A stretch of DNA of 64,000 nt from Rattus norvegicus (Eukaryota > Chordata > Mammalia > Rodentia > Muridae): contig NC_086019.1 in NCBI RefSeq assembly GCF_036323735.1, positions 234,367,102 through 234,431,101 on the forward strand, in the 5' to 3' direction. The stretch's first letter is position 1. Each line of letters opens with the position of its first letter. Positions 59,501 through 64,000 of the stretch are shown one piece after another. The position numbers and the translations under genes are program-made. A model generated the notes under the pieces. The model saw only the letters and a list, made by a program, of their open reading frames with translations, made no database searches and was not told where the DNA came from.

Positions 59501-61103
59501 GATGAGCAGCAATTTGTAATAGAAATATATCTCAAATATTGCATAGTATAGGCTTCTAAAATTCAAATTTAACTACAAGTCTGGCATTTTGCTTGCTAAA
59601 TCTGATAATCCTGTACTGTTGTTTTTCAGTGTCAAGTTTTCTTCATTTAGTTAACCCCCAAGCCCTAAACAGCACACCCTTCAGCCAAGGGAGTCTTTTC
59701 TCTTGCCAGCTAAAAGGAGGGGGGATTTTTGAACGAGTCTCCTTGCCAGAAGTAATCACATGAACTCAGTCAGCTCACATATCCACACAACGCAATCAAC
59801 AAGGCGGCCGCCCTGCTGTCCATCCCCAGCCCTGGAGCACTTCAAACTCCAGGAATGGATTTGCTGATGAAGTGAAACTTCTGGGCTATCATGGGGACCA
59901 GGGAAGACCTAATGATCATAACACTCCTTCTGCTCTGAGAGAGCAGACCCAGAACTGCAAGGCAGAAGAAACTCCCTGAGAGACAGGATGGGGGCACATG
60001 GGGTATGGGGGGAGGCACTGATAACAAATCTGGAACTTTCCAGGTTCCTGGGATGCGATCTAGTCAACAGCAAGAGGCCTCCTCCCAGTCTCACTGGCCA
60101 CATCTGTTCAGACAGCTGTGCACTGCCTCCCCCAGGGAGTAAGAATGTCAGGCAGAATACAATTAACACACACAAAAAGAACATTTTGTGAGCTTGTGTA
60201 CCAGGCATAGGAACATTATTTAATTTAATACTTCAGTTGCGTTATCAAGGTTTCCCTGGTCACTCACAAAGGCTTAATCACAATCAACCTACTCTTGATT
60301 TTAAAGCTGATTCTGCAATAGACTCCACTTAGTTGAACCATATGAAGCTGACGTTTTCATCAAACATGACTGAATATTGGCAGCTTCTTCTGGCATGACC
60401 TAAGAGTTATGTGGTTGTAATTTCTCTCAACTTGTTCCCACATTGTTAACATAGAAATAATAATGGTGTTTTCCTCACAATGTGGATGACTATTAAATGA
60501 CATTGTGTATATTTAAAACTTTAGCATCCTGACACATGTTATGTATTAAATAAAGGCTGATCGTCCTCTTCCTCTTTCTCTTCATCATCTCTGTTTTCTC
60601 TTCACCATTTTGTTGTTGTACAAGAAAGCTGCTCATATTTCAGTCAGTGTCCTCTGTCATCAAGAAGAAGCTGTGCTCTTCAGGGCTCAGTAGTTGACCC
60701 AGCTCAGACATCATGGAATGAAGAAAGGACAAGACACACAGACACATACACAGAAAGCTAGGCTTCGGACCAAGCACGGTAATGGAGACATGGCAGCCAG
60801 GAACTCAATGCATTTCTTTTATCCAACTGAATTGAGGTGGCAGGTTTACTGTATATAGCAGAACAAGGAGGAGGCAGGTTTAGCTAGTCATAAACCTTAG
60901 CTAGAAGGTTTATGAGAGAGCAGTCTCAGGCTATAAACATCCAGGAGGAAGCTACAGTTGAAACTTCCTATACACGTTATCAACATTCACACAAATGTTT
61001 CATAGGGAAAGATTTTGCCTTTCTGATGGGTCTGATGTGTTGAAGTCCTTGACAGGGCCATGCTCATGTCAAACAAGACACATCCACCGAGAGGGCTCTA
61101 AGC
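59501..61103. other. Non-coding interval downstream of Kcnv2
   Basis: No supported gene. It contains a GCGGCCGC (NotI-type) site at about 59,803-59,810, unusual in this AT-rich flank, and a canonical AATAAA at about 60,549. The segment 60,700-61,100 may be LTR-like but I cannot support it. Confidence 0.4.
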
Positions 61104-61308
61104 AGTGGTTCCTACCCTTCTTAATGCTGCAACCCTTTAATACAGTTTCCCTATGTTGTGGTGACCCCCAACCGTAAAATTACTTTTGTTGCCACTTCAT
61201 AACTGTAATTTTGCTACTGTTGGGAATCATAATGTAGATATCTTATAGGCAGGATATCTGATTTGCGACCCCCAAAAGGGCATGACCCACAGGTAGAGCT
61301 ATTGCTGC
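61104..61308 (-). mobile_element. URR1 DNA transposon
   Basis: Minus-strand URR1: AATGCTGCAACCCTTTAATA, TGTTGTGGTGACCCCCAACC, CACTTCATAACTGTAATTTT, GCTACTGTTGGGAATCATAA and GGGCATGACCCACAGGTAG. It is an independent insertion outside the array, so it serves as a reference for the URR1 pieces inside the units. Confidence 0.85.
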
Positions 61309-62150
61309 CCTGAATGAACCAACTTTGAATCTTTACCATCCAGGGCTATGCACAAGGTCCCAGGCCAATGTGTTCAAAAGGACTTCCTGTAGTGATGAAG
61401 ACATTGAACCATGCCCTATACAGTGACTACTAGTTAGATCGCAACTGTTGCTTCTGATTTACCTCATGGGAAAAAGTGACATGTTTACAAGGAACCTTTC
61501 TTAAAAGTCAAAGAAACTAATTTTATCACTATAAAAAACAAACGAACAACAAAACAACATTATTCCAAAAAAAAAAAAAGTTAGGTCAAGGGAAATGGAT
61601 TTAAATACTACTAGCCTCTAAACACTGGTGACTAGGACAATTTGAATGAGATGAATGTGGTGCCTAAGCCCAGCATTCTTCCCTCCCCCTGTCCTCTGTT
61701 GACATTTCTAATCTAGTTATTATTCCCCACCTAGCTGTGTGGCCACAAAGGTCTGTATAGGCAGATTCTGAGCCTTCTGCCAGGATATCAGAGATCGGAA
61801 GACAAAAGCTGAGTCCCCACAGCTGTAGTTCAGCTTACCAGCTCTCTATTTTGGTGACAGCATTCAGAATTCCCCTGCAGAGGCTTTCCTCCTGCTGTCC
61901 TTCAGTCTAGGAGTAGAAGAGTCCCCTCACTGTTGCTTGTCCCCTAGTACCTCATTACTCTTACTTGGTCCCTTTCATCTCTGTAAAGAGAATGTTTATT
62001 AAAGTCACTTTGGTGGTCCCCTTGGATCCGTCAGCATTTTCCAGCTGAAATCCTGATTGATGTCCCAAGTGCATTGCGAAAAGCAGTTTGTATTCCCCAA
62101 ATTTGCCAGCAAAACAACAACGCATGCGTGCACACGCGCAGCTATGTGTG
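61309..62150. other. Non-coding interval
   Basis: Contains a 13-base A run near 61,567 and no recognisable gene or repeat family. Confidence 0.45.
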
Positions 62151-62152
62151 TT

Positions 62153-62206
<54 letters not shown>

Positions 62207-62208
62207 TG
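62151..62208 (+). repeat. (TG)n microsatellite
   Basis: TGTGAGTG followed by about 22 TG repeats and TTTGTGG. The Cys/Val and His/Thr ORFs over it are artefacts. Confidence 0.97.
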
Positions 62209-62849
62209 GACAGTCATGCCTCCACAGGTTATCATCCTAGGCAATGAAACCCAGCTCTCTACTTTAAAGGCCAAGAGGCACATCCAGTTCATAGATGATC
62301 TGGGATGACCGGCACCTCAAAGCACTAAGTGGTTTAGCTCTCCTGTCCAACGCTCCCAGCTCTGCCCTTTGCAGAGCAGTTTTCCAATTATTCAGTCCAC
62401 TGGGTGCACTTCGTAAGCCATTCCACTCATACAAATAGTTTCATGCATATATGATATGCATAGGGCCAGCTAGAATATTTGCAACTAGGAACAGAAGCTC
62501 TGATCCTCTCAAAGGACATCAGGAAATTACTTTGTCCAGGTTTCTACCTGACTTGCCTTGTTTTGTAGGTTGATCCCTCTGCAGACAAATGCCAGCAGAG
62601 TTTCACATGCTGCCCTTTGCCTATGTCCAAGTCAAACATTGTTGACCAATGTATTACTCTTTCAGATGTCTCCTAGTGCCCTGCTCTTTTGGGGGTGGGG
62701 CTGGGCAGGATTTTCTAATTCAGAAAAGCTACATGGATTCTGTTCATGTTATCCTTCATTCTTATACGTTTTAGAAAATGACCCTAGGAAGATTTCAGCT
62801 TTCCTCTCTGGGGATCTGATAATGGAGATACCTGGCACAATAGCTATCC
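62209..62849. other. Non-coding interval
   Basis: No gene or named repeat is seen. The plus-strand 122-codon frame at 62,558-62,926 runs into a B1 fragment and has no domain. Confidence 0.45.
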
Positions 62850-62955
62850 TATCCAAGCTGGGTATAACTGCACATGCCTGTAATCCCAGAACTCAGAAGG
62901 TTGACACAGAGGACCTGGAGTTGTAAGTTACTCGGAGCTACATAAAAAGATATGT
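62850..62955 (+). mobile_element. B1 SINE, 3' truncated
   Basis: GCTGGGTATAACTGCACATG, CCTGTAATCCCAGAACTCAG and GACCTGGAGTTGTAAGTTAC: left part of a B1. It continues into a TG/CA-rich low-complexity stretch to about 63,040. Confidence 0.85.
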
Positions 62956-63099
62956 GTACTTGTGCATGTGCTTGTGTGTGTGCTTGCAGGTACCCACGCA
63001 TGCATGTGTGTGCACATACATGTACACATGTATAAATAATCTGATAACACATATAGGATACACGCAGAAGGAGACAGCCACTGGGCTTGGCTTGAGCAT

Positions 63100-63245
63100 T
63101 TGAAACCTCAAAGCTCACACCTAGTGTCAAACTTCCTCCAACAAGTCCACACCTCCTAATCCCTATCAGGTAGCACCACGCTCACCCCCCACTAAGCATC
63201 AATCATTCAAATCTGTGAACCTATGAGAGCATTTCCAGTCAAATC
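63100..63245 (-). mobile_element. L1/Lx-type 3' end fragment
   Basis: AAACCTCAAAGCTCACACCT, CTTCCTCCAACAAGTCCACA and CCTCCTAATCCCTATCAGG match the order of the same tail that starts each array unit, here as a single solitary copy. Confidence 0.65.
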
Positions 63246-63727
63246 ACTACAGATAGACAGAAGCAACATATAACAGATACCTTCCAATTAAAAGCTCACA
63301 ATTTTCACCAGAAACAGACTGGAGAAGCCTGATATAAGAGAGAAATCAAAGGGAACATTAAATTGTGGCTCACAAATAACCAACAGAAACCAATGGGATG
63401 CAGAGGCAGTCTGCTGGCTCCCTCGCTGAGTTCTCTAGCTCAGCATGAGCTTTCTATTCTCTCCTCCCACTGTGAGCATTTTTATAGCATGGGGTGAATG
63501 CTAGTTACCTGTGTGAGAAATGGTTCACCTTCAAGGACATACAGTTTTTAATACTCTTATTAGTTACTGTTTCCCTCTCCCTGTTACACAGACAAGGACC
63601 CAACCTGCTCAGCACAGGTTTTAGAGGAAAGAAAGGAGAGCCTTCTGTATTTTCAGGGTTCACTTTTAACACAGTAAACTATATGACAGTTTACCAATAT
63701 AATTTGCATGAAAGGAGCCAGGGCTTT
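63246..63727. other. Non-coding interval
   Basis: Short frames only, including 63,494-63,739 on the plus strand, which runs into a SINE fragment. I see nothing that can be supported as a gene. Confidence 0.45.
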
Positions 63728-63777
63728 CAGGAATGCTAAACAAGCACTCTACTAACTGAGCTACACCTTCAGCCCTG
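63728..63777 (-). mobile_element. tRNA-type SINE fragment (ID/B4-like)
   Basis: The reverse complement reads GGGCTGAAGGTGTAGCTCAG then TTAGTAGAGTGCTTGTTTAG, the A-box half of an ID/B4-type SINE. The rest is missing. Confidence 0.65.
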
Positions 63778-64000
63778 TATCTGGGTTTTGTGAGTGAGTG
63801 TGAGAACAGAAGCCGTGATAGAACAACCATCAGGCTGTGAGGAATGAGCCTGAGTAGAACCCAAGGCCAACCTTGTGAGATATGCAGTGTAAATGAGAAA
63901 CCTGCCTGGCCTGGGAAGGTACTACCATTTGGAAGTCATTTCTTTCTGCGGTGAGAGCCTAAGCCACTTGACGTGCCCTCCATTCTGTATCTGCATACAT

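Noticed and set aside
60700..61100. Possible solitary LTR downstream of Kcnv2
   Set aside because: Some promoter-like and terminal features seemed suggestive, but I found no TG...CA ends with target duplication and cannot name a family.

Overview
This is a mammalian, rodent genomic window, most likely rat (Rattus norvegicus). The evidence is near-consensus ID (BC1-type, tRNA-Ala-derived) SINEs with intact target-site duplications, rodent L1, B1, B2/B3 and URR1 repeats, and one clear two-exon protein-coding gene, Kcnv2, which encodes the silent potassium-channel subunit Kv8.2. There are no operons and nothing prokaryotic. Repeat-family names come from sequence recognition, not a database run.

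Positions 1 to about 42,075 are a head-to-tail tandem array of a roughly 3.45 kb unit. Nine units are in the window and the first begins just before it. The unit is built from old interspersed-repeat material: a minus-strand rodent L1/Lx-type 3' end in two diverged copies, a truncated URR1 DNA transposon and a MIR-like scrap. Inside the array a second, much younger event duplicated a two-unit block of about 12.6 kb (6,748-19,335 and 19,306-31,946). The two copies differ by only a handful of substitutions that I could see, plus length changes in simple runs. Each copy carries the same minus-strand L1 (internally deleted, ORF1 joined to the middle of ORF2), which itself carries an ID SINE. The array ends inside a URR1 that is longer there than in any other unit.

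Positions 42,140 to 46,180 separate the array from the gene. They hold a GAAA/GA tract, fragments of an old plus-strand L1 3' region interrupted by a B2/B3 SINE with a clean target-site duplication, a long CTGT/CT tract, and the presumed Kcnv2 promoter and 5' UTR.

Positions 46,183 to 57,178 are Kcnv2: coding exon 1 (468 codons, T1 domain through S5 and the pore helix), a 9.3 kb GT-AG intron, and coding exon 2 (93 codons plus stop, selectivity filter, S6 and C-terminus), 561 residues in all. Kv8.2 does not make channels alone; it joins Kv2-family subunits, notably in photoreceptors. The intron holds degenerate B1 SINEs, TTG and GGT microsatellites and some apparently unique sequence.

Positions 57,179 to 64,000 are downstream non-coding DNA with MIR, URR1, Lx-like and B1 fragments and a TG microsatellite. 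I see no second gene. The most interesting signal is the architecture and recent instability of the tandem array beside Kcnv2; I found no new multi-gene biological system.
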